Assembly (NCBI GenBank): GCA_019357535.2
Contig: CP079955.1
Span: forward strand, 248,001 to 312,000
Direction of reading: 5' to 3'
Origin: Macrococcus sp. 19Msa1099
GTDB taxonomy: Bacteria; Bacillota; Bacilli; Staphylococcales; Staphylococcaceae
Length of the DNA: 64,000 nucleotides
Below are positions 24,955 to 33,053 of this stretch, one piece after another. The notes beneath the pieces were generated by a model. That model did no database searches. It had not been told where the DNA came from and saw only the letters and a list, made by a program, of their open reading frames with translations. Position 1 is the stretch's first letter. Each line of letters starts with the position of its first letter. The position numbers were made by a program, and so were the translations under genes.

Positions 24955-25776
24955 TTGAGTAAGTATGAAGAAGACGATCTATTGATTTATATTGTTTCTG
25001 ATTCTATCGGTGAAACAGCGGATAGAATGCTCCATGCAACATTGTCCCAATTTCCTAAATTAACTTCTGTCACAGTCAAGAAGTTCTCGTTTGTAAAGGA
25101 TGAAGAAGCGTTTAGAAATATATTGGAACTCGCGCATGATAAAAATGCAATTGTTGTTACAACACTTGTTAATCCGGGCTTTAATGAAATAGGTAAAGCG
25201 TATGCTGAAGAAGTTGGATTATCATATATTGATTATATGACAGGTATGATTAAGGTGATTGAGCATCATACGGATATGGAAGCAAGACATGAAAGTGGTG
25301 CATTACGTAAGTTGGATAGCGATTACTTTAAGCGTATTGAAGCGATTGAGTATTCGGTGAAATATGATGATGGTAAGAACTTTAATAATTTAAGTGAAGC
25401 GGATGCATTGATTATAGGGGTATCAAGAACATCAAAGACACCACTCAGTATGTACTTAGCAAATAAAGGGTACAAAATTGCCAACATCCCGCTCGTGCCG
25501 GAATCACCAATCCCAGAATCAGTATTTCAAGAGAAAAACTTAAAAGTGATTGGTCTTACCGCAAGTCCCGAATATATTATGAACATCCGTACTGAACGCG
25601 TGAAAATTCTTGGGCTGACAGGTCAAGCAGAATACAATAATCTGCGTCGTATTAAAGAGGAGTTAAGTTACGCAGAAGAAGTGTTTAATCGTCTGAATGC
25701 AACGGTAATTAATACGGAATTTAAGTCGATTGAAGAATCTGCGTTTTATATCGAGAAATATTTAAATAAAAAATAA
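24955..25776 (+). CDS. ppsR: Pyruvate, phosphate dikinase regulatory protein (DUF299 kinase/pyrophosphorylase)
   Basis: 273 residues. The bifunctional enzyme inactivates PPDK by ADP-dependent phosphorylation of the threonine beside the catalytic histidine and reactivates it by Pi-dependent phosphorolysis. Family markers are IVSDSIGETADRMLHA at the N terminus and the P-loop-like GVSRTSKTPLSMYLAN near residue 158. It is in an operon with its substrate's gene, which settles PPDK rather than PEP synthase as the target. Start TTG 24955 follows GGGAGG. A terminator follows. Confidence 0.94.
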   Translation: MSKYEEDDLLIYIVSDSIGETADRMLHATLSQFPKLTSVTVKKFSFVKDEEAFRNILELAHDKNAIVVTTLVNPGFNEIGKAYAEEVGLSYIDYMTGMIKVIEHHTDMEARHESGALRKLDSDYFKRIEAIEYSVKYDDGKNFNNLSEADALIIGVSRTSKTPLSMYLANKGYKIANIPLVPESPIPESVFQEKNLKVIGLTASPEYIMNIRTERVKILGLTGQAEYNNLRRIKEELSYAEEVFNRLNATVINTEFKSIEESAFYIEKYLNKK

Positions 25777-25785
25777 ACCGCTATT

Positions 25786-25820
25786 GTTAAGCGCAGCAAA
25801 TTTATTGCTGCGCTTTTAAC
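25786..25820 (+). terminator. Intrinsic terminator of ppdK-ppsR
   Basis: A 9-bp stem GCGCAGCAA / TTGCTGCGC is extended by GTTAA / TTAAC at its base, with TTTT inside the 3' arm. Confidence 0.75.
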
Positions 25821-25872
25821 AATTTAAAGCAAGAATATGCTATCATGATAAATGCTCAAAAAGGAGGATGTT

Positions 25873-27189
25873 ATGGAAAATAAAAATATAATTCAAAAAA
25901 ATATTGGATTCTTTCCGGCACTTGCACTCGTTATGGGAACTGTTATCGGTTCAGGTGTTTTCTTTAAAGTATCCAATATAACAGAAGTGACAGGAACACC
26001 AGGAATGACTTTGCTTGTATGGCTGCTAGGAGGATTGATTACAATCTGCGCTGGCCTTACAGTCGCAGAGCTTGCAGCTGCAATTCCAAGGAACGGTGGA
26101 TTGACAACATATATAGAATATACTTATGGCAAATTTTCAGGGTTTTTGGCAGGATGGGCACAAAGTTTTATCTACTTTCCAGCGATGATTGCAGCACAGG
26201 CAATTGTATTTTCAGAACAAGTACTCAACTTATTACATCTTAAAGACGGGTGGATTGTGCCAGTTGCATTTATTGCAGTGGCTTCGATTTACCTGATCAA
26301 TATTATCGGATCTAAGGCAGGTGGTATTCTGCAGTCTGTAACGCTAGTGGTTAAACTTATTCCCTTGATCGTTATCATTATATTCGGTTTGATGAATACT
26401 GGAGACGTTGAAGTATCGCTTGCACCGAACACCGGAGATACGGGAATTAACTTCTTTACAGCGATTGGTGCAGGGTTACTTGCAACGATGTTTGCGTATG
26501 ATGGCTGGATTCATGTCGGTAATATTGCCGGGGAAATGAAGAATCCAAAGCGTGACTTGCCGCTTGCAATTGTTCTAGGGTTAGGATTAGTTACTGTAAT
26601 TTATTTATTAATTAACGCAACGTTCTTATATACATTGCCGATTGATGAACTTAAAGGGAATTTAAGTGCAGCTACAGATGCATCAGAAATTTTATTAGGA
26701 GATATGGGTGGAAAACTCGTTACGATTGGTATATTAATTTCAGTTTACGGTGCATTAAATGGCTATACAATGACAGGAATGCGTCTACCTTATGCTATGG
26801 CAGAGAAGAACATCCTGCCATTTAAAGAATCATTTATGAAAGTGACAACGGCAGGCATTCCTTGGTTCAGTGGACTGGTACAAGTTATTATTGGAGCAAT
26901 CATGATTACTTCACGCTCGTTTGATGCAATTACTAATATGCTTGTATTCGTTATCTGGGCATTCTACGTGATGGCGTTCTATGCAGTGTTTGTACTAAGA
27001 AAGCGTGAAAGTGAGCTGGAACGACCATACAAAGTTCCGTTATATCCATTGATACCAGCCGTTGCAATTATTGCAGGTTTATTTGTAATGGTGAATACAT
27101 TATTCACACAACCAGTGTTAGCGATTGTTGGGATCATTATAACGTTACTGGGAATACCAATTTATAAGATGAAGATTAGAGTGAGATAA
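25873..27189 (+). CDS. Amino acid permease of the APC superfamily, SteT-like serine/threonine exchanger
   Basis: 438 residues with 12 predicted helices. The N-terminal helix GFFPALALVMGTVIGSGVFFK carries the GSGVFF unwound motif that binds the amino-acid backbone. PRNGGLTTYIEYTYG, MFAYDGWIHVGNIAGEMKNPKRDLP and AIVLGLGLVTVIYLL are typical of LAT-type exchangers. Length equals that of Bacillus SteT (438), which swaps serine and threonine; specificity here is inferred. Seven in-frame codons lie upstream, but AAGGAGG at 25861-25867 selects ATG 25873. It is a single gene ending at a bidirectional terminator. Confidence 0.85.
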   Translation: MENKNIIQKNIGFFPALALVMGTVIGSGVFFKVSNITEVTGTPGMTLLVWLLGGLITICAGLTVAELAAAIPRNGGLTTYIEYTYGKFSGFLAGWAQSFIYFPAMIAAQAIVFSEQVLNLLHLKDGWIVPVAFIAVASIYLINIIGSKAGGILQSVTLVVKLIPLIVIIIFGLMNTGDVEVSLAPNTGDTGINFFTAIGAGLLATMFAYDGWIHVGNIAGEMKNPKRDLPLAIVLGLGLVTVIYLLINATFLYTLPIDELKGNLSAATDASEILLGDMGGKLVTIGILISVYGALNGYTMTGMRLPYAMAEKNILPFKESFMKVTTAGIPWFSGLVQVIIGAIMITSRSFDAITNMLVFVIWAFYVMAFYAVFVLRKRESELERPYKVPLYPLIPAVAIIAGLFVMVNTLFTQPVLAIVGIIITLLGIPIYKMKIRVR

Positions 27190-27190
27190 T

Positions 27191-27230
27191 AAAATGTATC
27201 AGTCTATCAATAGGCTGATACATTTTTTAT
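27191..27230. terminator. Bidirectional terminator between the permease and nitronate monooxygenase genes
   Basis: A 12-bp stem AAAATGTATCAG / CTGATACATTTT lies with further pairing inside the loop (CTAT...ATAG) and T-rich ends on both strands. It overlaps the stop at 27207. Confidence 0.88.
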
Positions 27231-28250
27231 TATTTCACTAAATATTTCTTTAGCAGTATTATTCTTTGCAAGTCTAGGAGCCTGTCCACACCATAAATGG
27301 AGATCCTCTACTTGATAATGCAAGGCTGCTTGTTTTCTTAATGAGCTTGTTAAATCATTTTGATACGGATATGGTAGAATGTCATCGTTAAATTTTTCTA
27401 ATTGAGAGATCAGGAGATTCTTGATACCACGGGCTTCTTTGCCGCTTATTGCTTTCGTCAGTACAGTATCAGTTTCTGATGCATTGAATATTGCTTCTTT
27501 ATGAATAACAGGCGCCTTGCTTTCTTTACTTGTTAAAAAGGCGGTACCCATCTGAACACCGGATGCACCGAGTGCGAGAGCAGCATTTATTCCACGATGA
27601 TCCATTATGCCACCAGCTGCTATGATGGGGATGTTAATTACGTCAGCAACTTGTGGGATTAAGGCAAACAGACCGATATTGTTTGTCGTTTTGAAATTTG
27701 CACGATGTCCACCTGCTTCGTAACCTTGAATGACGACTGCATCCATTTTTGCTTGTTCACAAAGGAATGCTTCTTCGACTGAAGCTGCGCTGCCAATAAC
27801 TTTAATATCATTGGATTGTAACTTAGAAATCATCTTGTTGTCTGGAATACCGAACGTGAAGCTTACAATAGGGACGTGCTTTTCAATAATGATATCAATC
27901 ATCTGCTCAAATGATTCATATGTGTGTGATTTTATGTCTGGCACATTGAGATTATATTTAGAGTAATACGGCTCTAAAATCGACTGCATTAATTTAATAG
28001 CACTTTCATCTACATCAGGATGTTCGGGAACGAATAAATTAACAGCAAAAGAATTTTGTGTTAGTTGATGTACTTCATTAATTTCAGTTAACAGTTGTTC
28101 ATGGTTCATATAGCCCGCACCAATCGTACCAAGGCCGCCTTCGTTGCTGATCGCTGCTACAAGCTCAGGTGTGGTCGAGCCTGCCATACCTGCTTGAATG
28201 ATTGGATAATCTATATTTAATAAGTTGCATATCGGATTTTGATTAGACAT
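27207..28250 (-). CDS. Nitronate monooxygenase (2-nitropropane dioxygenase family)
   Basis: 347-residue FMN-dependent TIM-barrel enzyme that detoxifies propionate 3-nitronate and similar nitronates. The opening PIIQAGMAGSTTPELVAAISNEGGLGTIGAGYM, the central VIQGYEAGGHRANF (histidine of the active site) and IIAAGGIMDHRGINAALALGASGVQMGTAFL are conserved. FabK enoyl reductases share the fold, but the length, the GYEAGGHR motif and the lack of fab neighbours favour a nitronate monooxygenase. Start: AAGGAGTCCTGAG before ATG 28250. It is monocistronic. Confidence 0.88.
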   Translation of the reverse strand: MSNQNPICNLLNIDYPIIQAGMAGSTTPELVAAISNEGGLGTIGAGYMNHEQLLTEINEVHQLTQNSFAVNLFVPEHPDVDESAIKLMQSILEPYYSKYNLNVPDIKSHTYESFEQMIDIIIEKHVPIVSFTFGIPDNKMISKLQSNDIKVIGSAASVEEAFLCEQAKMDAVVIQGYEAGGHRANFKTTNNIGLFALIPQVADVINIPIIAAGGIMDHRGINAALALGASGVQMGTAFLTSKESKAPVIHKEAIFNASETDTVLTKAISGKEARGIKNLLISQLEKFNDDILPYPYQNDLTSSLRKQAALHYQVEDLHLWCGQAPRLAKNNTAKEIFSEIIKNVSAY

Positions 28251-28366
28251 CTCAGGACTCCTTTCTATATGAGTAAAGATATCATAATTACAAATGTGCG
28301 AAAAAGAATTTGATTATATATTGTGTTACATTAAATGGAATTACACTATACACTTAGAAGTCTATC

Positions 28367-28525
28367 ATGACACGATTAATTCCATACTTAGTATTTGAAA
28401 GTACAAAAGAAGCTTTAGCATATTATGAAGACGTATTTGGTGCAACAGAAGTAAATCGTTTACCAGTAGGAAAAGAACAAGCTGAGCAATTCTTGTGTGG
28501 TGTTATGGGTGCGCTGGATGTTTAA
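28367..28525 (+). pseudogene. Truncated VOC/glyoxalase-fold (PhnB-like) gene remnant
   Basis: The frame reads MTRLIPYLVFESTKEALAYY, then EDVFGATEVNRLPVGKEQAE, and stops after residue 52. RLIPYLVFESTKEALAYYEDVFGA is the first beta-alpha unit of DUF-type PhnB/VOC proteins, which normally reach about 130-150 residues. The frame ends abruptly at FLCGVMGALDV followed by TAA, and corA begins 75 bases later, so the gene is cut by a deletion. No ribosome site is evident. A truncated but expressed peptide cannot be excluded. Confidence 0.7.
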
Positions 28526-28599
28526 CGGTAACTAAAATTATTTTAGAGCAGATAATCAGCTCTTCTTTTGTGCTATATTATCATTAAAGGGGGAGAGAG

Positions 28600-29556
28600 A
28601 TGACGCTAACAATAATGTATCAGAACAAAGAACATTTACTTAAAAAAGTAGAACATGACGAAGATATCCCACAGGATGCATCTTTTATATGGTATGACTT
28701 TGAAGGTGCGAATGAAGAAGAACGCCTGATATTTGAAAAGCATTTTGAATTGAATGAGCTGACGATTGAAGAAGTAATCAATAAAAAATCACGACCAAAA
28801 TATAAGAAGTTTCCAACATATGAATATCTCGTATTCCAGAAAATAGAAAAGTCAACGTTTGAAGCAGAGACAATCAATATCCTCATGAAAGATAATGTTC
28901 TTATTACATATCACGACGAAGATAATGAGCCGTTAGATGAATTGGATGCAGTTGCACAGGAGCTAGAAGAGAATGCACCAGACACTTTAACGCCACATAC
29001 GGCAACGCTGATGTTGCTTGATAAGATTGTAGACTTTTATACAGAGATTGTTGAAGAGATAGAGACGAAAGTGCTTGAATTTGAAAAAGGACATGCGAAT
29101 GATCGCATGAAGAACTATATTATGAATGATATATTTGAGCTACGCTCGGAAATGATAAAGACAAAGGGCATTATTGTTCCGATGAGCGAACTCATAGATG
29201 AGATAGAAACTGATGATACGTTGATTCAGACGAAACATGATCATTATTACATCCACCATATTAGAGATCATGTGATTAAGCAGCAGAATATGATAAAGAA
29301 TGCACATGAACTGACCGATGAAATCAGAAGTAACTATGAGTCATTTAATAACTATCGGATGAATCGTGTGATGCAAATTCTTACCTTGGTTTCTACAGTA
29401 TTTCTACCACTTACTCTGATCGCAGGGATATATGGTATGAACTTTGAATATATGCCGGAGTTAAAGTGGCATTATGGGTATTTCACTGTGTTATTCATCA
29501 TGTTTTCCATCATGATTGGGTGCATGATTTATTTTAAGAAGAAAAAATGGTATTAA
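28600..29556 (+). CDS. corA: CorA-family divalent metal (Mg2+/Co2+) transporter
   Basis: 318 residues. A large cytoplasmic N-terminal domain (1-250) with the long stalk helix is followed by two C-terminal helices; the first ends with the hallmark GMNFEYMPEL (GMN) selectivity loop, and the second ends in KKKKWY, on the cytoplasmic side. It assembles as a pentameric channel. The N-terminal FIWYDFEGANEEERLIFEKHFELNELTIEEVINKKSRPKY is typical of Firmicute CorA. Start ATG 28600 has a GGGGGAGAG site. It is alone and convergent with the first cold-shock gene. Confidence 0.92.
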   Translation: MTLTIMYQNKEHLLKKVEHDEDIPQDASFIWYDFEGANEEERLIFEKHFELNELTIEEVINKKSRPKYKKFPTYEYLVFQKIEKSTFEAETINILMKDNVLITYHDEDNEPLDELDAVAQELEENAPDTLTPHTATLMLLDKIVDFYTEIVEEIETKVLEFEKGHANDRMKNYIMNDIFELRSEMIKTKGIIVPMSELIDEIETDDTLIQTKHDHYYIHHIRDHVIKQQNMIKNAHELTDEIRSNYESFNNYRMNRVMQILTLVSTVFLPLTLIAGIYGMNFEYMPELKWHYGYFTVLFIMFSIMIGCMIYFKKKKWY

Positions 29557-29558
29557 AA

Positions 29559-29590
29559 AAACAAGCACTCACAATTGTGAGTGCTTGTTT
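29559..29590. terminator. 32-bp perfect palindromic terminator between corA and the first csp gene
   Basis: The arms are AAACAAGCACTCACAA and TTGTGAGTGCTTGTTT, exactly abutting. On the minus strand it is followed by a T run (from the A tract at 29554-29561), so it chiefly serves the cold-shock gene. Confidence 0.9.
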
Positions 29591-29603
29591 CCAACATTAA
29601 ATA

Positions 29604-29804
29604 TTATAATTTAACGATGTTAGCAGCTTGAGGTCCACGTTGACCTTCTTCGATATTGAATTCAACTGCTTGACCTTCTTCTAAAGATTTGTAACCTTCA
29701 CCTTCGATAGCGCTGAAGTGAGCGAATACGTCGTCTCCGCCTTCAACTTCGATGAATCCAAAACCTTTTTCTGCGTTAAACCATTTAACTGTACCTTGTG
29801 TCAT
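29604..29804 (-). CDS. Cold-shock protein, copy 1
   Basis: 66-residue single-stranded nucleic-acid chaperone. RNP1 is KGFGFIEV (13-20) and RNP2 is DVFAHF (25-30); the start [14 protein letters not shown] is invariant in Csp proteins. It differs from copy 2 (30099) at only two residues, E36 and S40. GGAGGTCATTATT precedes ATG 29804; the five upstream codons are inside the ribosome site. A long leader of about 140 bases with a strong hairpin lies before it. The staphylococcal equivalents are CspA, B and C; which one this matches cannot be settled by eye. Confidence 0.95.
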   Translation of the reverse strand: MTQGTVKWFNAEKGFGFIEVEGGDDVFAHFSAIEGEGYKSLEEGQAVEFNIEEGQRGPQAANIVKL

Positions 29805-29855
29805 AATAATGACCTCCAAAAAATTATTAAATAATATCTAATGTTTTACAAAGAA

Positions 29856-29916
29856 AACTTCACACATTACAAAAAGTTTCGACTAAACACGATTACTCTT
29901 TGTAATATGTGAAGTT
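29856..29916 (-). promoter_or_regulatory. Leader hairpin of csp copy 1 (candidate cold thermosensor)
   Basis: AACTTCACACATTACAAA (29856-29873) pairs with TTTGTAATATGTGAAGTT (29899-29916): 18 pairs, one being G-U in the minus-strand RNA. It sits in the 5' untranslated region of the cold-shock gene. The same stem occurs in copy 2 with a different loop. Confidence 0.7.
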
Positions 29917-29952
29917 CTTTGTTTCTTGCATATGTTCGATATATTTGTACTA

Positions 29953-29981
29953 AGTATATAACGGATATTCTATGTTGTCAA
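29953..29981 (-). promoter_or_regulatory. Promoter of csp copy 1
   Basis: On the minus strand, TTGACA (29976-29981) and TATACT (29953-29958) are 17 bases apart, a near-consensus sigma-A promoter. Transcription would start near 29946, giving a leader of about 140 bases. Confidence 0.85.
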
Positions 29982-30049
29982 TTAAAGATTACTTTTAAAT
30001 ATTGAATAGAAGCGATAAAGGGCTTACGTATCATGTTTAGATACATAAA

Positions 30050-30085
30050 ATAAAAAAAAACGAGTACTCTTATGAGTACTCGTTT
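30050..30085 (-). terminator. Intrinsic terminator of csp copy 2
   Basis: A 12-bp stem AAACGAGTACTC / GAGTACTCGTTT with a 4-base loop is followed on the minus strand by nine or more T. Confidence 0.9.
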
Positions 30086-30098
30086 CCAACATTAAATA

Positions 30099-30299
30099 TT
30101 ATAATTTAACGATGTTAGCAGCTTGAGGTCCACGTTGACCTTCTTCGATATTGAATTCAACTGCTTGACCTTCTTCTAAAGTTTTGTAACCGTCTCCTTC
30201 GATAGCACTGAAGTGAGCGAATACGTCGTCTCCACCTTCAACTTCGATGAATCCAAAACCTTTTTCTGCGTTAAACCATTTAACTGTACCTTGTGTCAT
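30099..30299 (-). CDS. Cold-shock protein, copy 2
   Basis: 66 residues, identical to copy 1 except D36 and T40. RNP1 and RNP2 are intact. Coding sequence, ribosome site (GGAGGTCATTATT), leader and promoter are all duplicated with a period of 495 bases, so the whole unit was copied. Each copy has its own terminator of unrelated stem sequence, so each is transcribed separately. The leader has a 13-bp perfect hairpin. The stretch between this promoter and the next gene (30480-30597) shows nothing recognisable. Confidence 0.95.
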   Translation of the reverse strand: MTQGTVKWFNAEKGFGFIEVEGGDDVFAHFSAIEGDGYKTLEEGQAVEFNIEEGQRGPQAANIVKL

Positions 30300-30353
30300 A
30301 ATAATGACCTCCAAAAAATTATTAAATAATATCTAATGTTTTAAGAAAAAACA

Positions 30354-30408
30354 CTTCACATATTACAAAAATAGTCGGCTTACATGATTACTTAGGTAAT
30401 ATGTGAAG
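30354..30408 (-). promoter_or_regulatory. Leader hairpin of csp copy 2
   Basis: CTTCACATATTAC (30354-30366) and GTAATATGTGAAG (30396-30408) pair perfectly. The loop differs from copy 1, but the stem is conserved, with a G-U pair in copy 1 replaced by A-U here. Confidence 0.7.
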
Positions 30409-30447
30409 ATCCTTTGTTTCTTGCATATGTACGATATATTTGTACTA

Positions 30448-30476
30448 AGTATATAACGTATATCTAGATTTGTCTA
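30448..30476 (-). promoter_or_regulatory. Promoter of csp copy 2
   Basis: On the minus strand, TAGACA (30471-30476) and TATACT (30448-30453) are 17 bases apart. The -35 is one base weaker than in copy 1. Confidence 0.8.
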
Positions 30477-30597
30477 CAAAAAGTAGTCATAAAAATCCAA
30501 AATGAGTAAATTTATATTATAAAATTCATATAAAATGGATGCCCATTACAGTAGGTATAAGCTTTCGTGAAATTTTCATTCATCAAAAATAATTTTT

Positions 30598-31545
30598 CTA
30601 ATTCATACGAATTAATACGATAGCTAAGAAGATAAAGGCTAATCCTAGATATTGGACCCCCGTTACTTTCTTCTGTTTAGCACCGATCCATCCAAATGAA
30701 TCAAGCAGGATGCTACAAATGATTTGTCCGGATAAACAAATAATTACAACGAGGCCTGTGCCCATGATTGGGACTAGATATGACATACCGAATACGAAGA
30801 AAGAGCCGAGTATTCCACCTATCCAGATCCATTTCGGTTTATCTTTGCCGATAGCAAAGCGAATCTGAGTGATTTCCTTTCTTATAATAGTTACGATGAT
30901 GAATAAAAATATGGTACCAACTAAAAATGAAACGAATGCTGCATGTACGGGTGATGCTAATATACTGCCGAGTTTTCCATTAATTGCAGATTGAGTGGCC
31001 ATGAGCATGCCGCCTGCAATCCCGGTAATCTGAAATGGCAACTTTGATTTAGTATCTTCTTCGAAATCCATATAGGCCTGTTGTTTGCGTTTTCTTAACC
31101 ATTCGGGTAGTGCGATAACCATTACAACACCAGCGACTAAGATTAAAAGTCCAGCACACCTTAGCAATGTCAAGTGGTGCATCGGTGCCTGGAATAGCCC
31201 GAAGTGATCAATCATGATACTCATGATAATTTGGCCCATAATCGGTAATACGACAGTCTGCACGCCCCCAAGCACAGGAAACAGTAGAATATTTGCAGTA
31301 AGGCCAATTAACCCTAATAATCCCCCAAGCCATATCCATCCGGGTTCCTCTATGAATATTGAAGGATGAATAAGTACAGTATGTTTAGTAAATAAAGTGA
31401 TAAAGAATAAAAATATTGTACCCACACTAAAAGATACAAACGATGCAACAAACGGTGACAGCACATAGCTTCTTAATCGTGAATTAACAGCTGTCTGAAT
31501 CGGTACGACGATACCTGCGGCAAGCGCAAATAGAAAATAAAACAT
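30598..31545 (-). CDS. DMT-family transporter with two YdcZ (DUF606) repeats
   Basis: 315 residues with about ten helices. The two halves are internal repeats: FALAAGIVVPIQTAVNSRLR ... FVASFVSFSVGTIFLFFI in the first and ITGIAGGMLMATQSAINGKLG ... HAAFVSFLVGTIFLFIIV in the second. Single YdcZ proteins of about 145 residues often work as pairs, so this is the fused form. The substrate is unknown. A basic loop RKRKQQ joins the halves. The frame is open 13 codons further, but AAAGGAGAG before 31545 supports MFYFLF. It is divergent from cidAB. Confidence 0.85.
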   Translation of the reverse strand: MFYFLFALAAGIVVPIQTAVNSRLRSYVLSPFVASFVSFSVGTIFLFFITLFTKHTVLIHPSIFIEEPGWIWLGGLLGLIGLTANILLFPVLGGVQTVVLPIMGQIIMSIMIDHFGLFQAPMHHLTLLRCAGLLILVAGVVMVIALPEWLRKRKQQAYMDFEEDTKSKLPFQITGIAGGMLMATQSAINGKLGSILASPVHAAFVSFLVGTIFLFIIVTIIRKEITQIRFAIGKDKPKWIWIGGILGSFFVFGMSYLVPIMGTGLVVIICLSGQIICSILLDSFGWIGAKQKKVTGVQYLGLAFIFLAIVLIRMN

Positions 31546-31743
31546 ATTAGTCTCTCCTTTTATATATATAGTACTTAAAAACAACGATAAACGCCATATC
31601 TGAAAAAACGAGAGCGTAGGTACAGTTCTTGAAAGAATCTTTTTTTACTTTTCTGAAAATATTTCAATACCTTGATTTCAAGTATTGACGGGTTTATAAT
31701 AAAATATAAATTCATTTATTATAAAAAAATATAAAATATTATT

Positions 31744-31794
31744 TTATTTACAATTTGTTCATCATTTAATGAATGCTGAACAAATTGTAAATAA
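31744..31794 (+). promoter_or_regulatory. 18-bp inverted repeat directly before the cidA ribosome site
   Basis: TTATTTACAATTTGTTCA (31744-31761) and TGAACAAATTGTAAATAA (31777-31794) are exact inverted copies with a 15-base loop. The stem ends 6 bases before GATGGAGG. It may be an operator of a LysR-type or similar protein, or a leader hairpin; there is no T tract, so it is not a simple terminator. Confidence 0.7.
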
Positions 31795-31810
31795 TGATGG
31801 AGGTTAGAAA

Positions 31811-32209
31811 TTGGAAAAGCTATATCATTATTTATACTGGACATTGCGTGTTGTGCTGCAGGTAAGTTTGCTCACTTTGTTTTATCTGGCGGGAGAATTT
31901 GTTAACGCACATACATTAATCACAATTCCAGGTAGTCTGATCGGATTGATTCTTTTATTTATTGCCTTGGAAATAAAGGTTGTTCGTCCCGAATGGCTCG
32001 GTTTAGGTGTCAATGCACTGCTTAAGATTATGCCGATATTGTTTGTACCAACATTAGTAGCGCTTATGAACTATGGTCCACTTTTTATGAAGAGTGGTTT
32101 ATTTCTAATGTTTGATCTGGTACTTTCTTCGCTTATTATCTTCTTTATGACAGGATGGTTTACACAAATGGCGGTTAACTATAAGAAGAAAAGAGGAGAA
32201 TCTCTATGA
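31811..32209 (+). CDS. cidA: CidA/LrgA-family holin-like protein
   Basis: 132 residues with four hydrophobic helices (about 15-32, 38-54, 67-85, 95-118) and a basic tail NYKKKRGES. TIPGSLIGLILLFIALE and LGLGVNALLKIMPILFVPTLVALMNYG are the conserved core of CidA/LrgA proteins. In staphylococci these affect autolysis and the export of fermentation by-products such as pyruvate or acetate. Length is that of CidA (131) rather than LrgA (147). Start TTG 31811 follows TGGAGG. It overlaps the cidB start by four bases (ATGA). Confidence 0.85.
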   Translation: MEKLYHYLYWTLRVVLQVSLLTLFYLAGEFVNAHTLITIPGSLIGLILLFIALEIKVVRPEWLGLGVNALLKIMPILFVPTLVALMNYGPLFMKSGLFLMFDLVLSSLIIFFMTGWFTQMAVNYKKKRGESL

Positions 32210-32877
32210 TAGAAACATTAAGTTTATTATTTCTTACTATAATATTATTTACAGGAGCGGTTGCACTGAACAAACGTTATCCTAAAGTATGGACATTGCC
32301 TATCTTCACAGTAAGCGGGTTGATGATAATCATACTTATTGGTTTTCATATTCCTTATAAAGAGTATCAACATGCGACTGCGATTTTCAATTTTCTATTA
32401 GGACCTGCAATTGTAGCTTTCGCATTGCCGCTCTATCAAATGAGAAAAGTAGTAGTAAAATATCTCCACTTCATTGTAGCAGGCTTCACTATGGGGCTTA
32501 TGGTATCGCTTTTAGCAACGTATTTGCTTGCTATGGTATTGCCACTAGATAAGACACTTGTGCATTCACTATGGGAAAAAAATGTGACATTGCCTGTTGC
32601 GATGAATATTGCATCTTCTACTAATGGTAGCGTAGCGTTAACATCCATTGCTGTGATTATTAGTGGCTGCATTGGATTTAGTTTCGGGCATAAGGTGATG
32701 AAGTGGATGAAAATTGATCACTTTGTAGCACGTGGTGTCGCCATGGCCGCGGTTGCACATGTATTTGGTACAAACACATCAATGGCACTTAGCAAAGAAG
32801 AAGGTGGTATCGCACTTGTAACGATGATTGGGACCGCAATACTTGCGAGTATTGTTATACCGATGTTAATTGTGTGA
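32206..32877 (+). CDS. cidB: CidB/LrgB-family membrane protein
   Basis: 223 residues. It has multiple helices and the family motifs FNFLLGPAIVAFALPLYQMR, SSTNGSVALTSIAVIISGCIGFSFG and GVAMAAVAHVFGTNTSMAL. It is translated from the ATGA overlap with cidA, and the two act as a pair. No LysR-type cidR gene is adjacent; the upstream hairpin at 31744 is the only visible control. A terminator follows. Confidence 0.87.
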   Translation: MIETLSLLFLTIILFTGAVALNKRYPKVWTLPIFTVSGLMIIILIGFHIPYKEYQHATAIFNFLLGPAIVAFALPLYQMRKVVVKYLHFIVAGFTMGLMVSLLATYLLAMVLPLDKTLVHSLWEKNVTLPVAMNIASSTNGSVALTSIAVIISGCIGFSFGHKVMKWMKIDHFVARGVAMAAVAHVFGTNTSMALSKEEGGIALVTMIGTAILASIVIPMLIV

Positions 32878-32916
32878 GTAATATCACGAAATATAATGAT
32901 ATAAGATGGATTTCTC

Positions 32917-32947
32917 AAAGAACGCCGTTATAAGGCGTTCTTTTTTA
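32917..32947 (+). terminator. Intrinsic terminator of cidAB
   Basis: A 10-bp stem AAAGAACGCC / GGCGTTCTTT with a 7-base loop lies before a T run. Confidence 0.9.
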
Positions 32948-32983
32948 TTCACAAAAATTTAACTAAATATTCTGAACAATTAA

Positions 32984-33012
32984 TTGAAAACGCTTACTTT
33001 TAGGTGTAGAAT
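32984..33012 (+). promoter_or_regulatory. Promoter of the acetoin dehydrogenase operon with overlapping cre-like site
   Basis: TTGAAA (32984-32989) and TAGAAT (33007-33012) are 17 bases apart. TTGAAAACGCTTACTT (32984-32999) matches the CcpA cre consensus WTGNAARCGNWWNCAW at all but one defined position and covers the -35, a layout for glucose repression. Confidence 0.7.
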
Positions 33013-33053
33013 TGAACTGTATAAAATAATGTATCGGAAAGAGGGTGTTAAGG

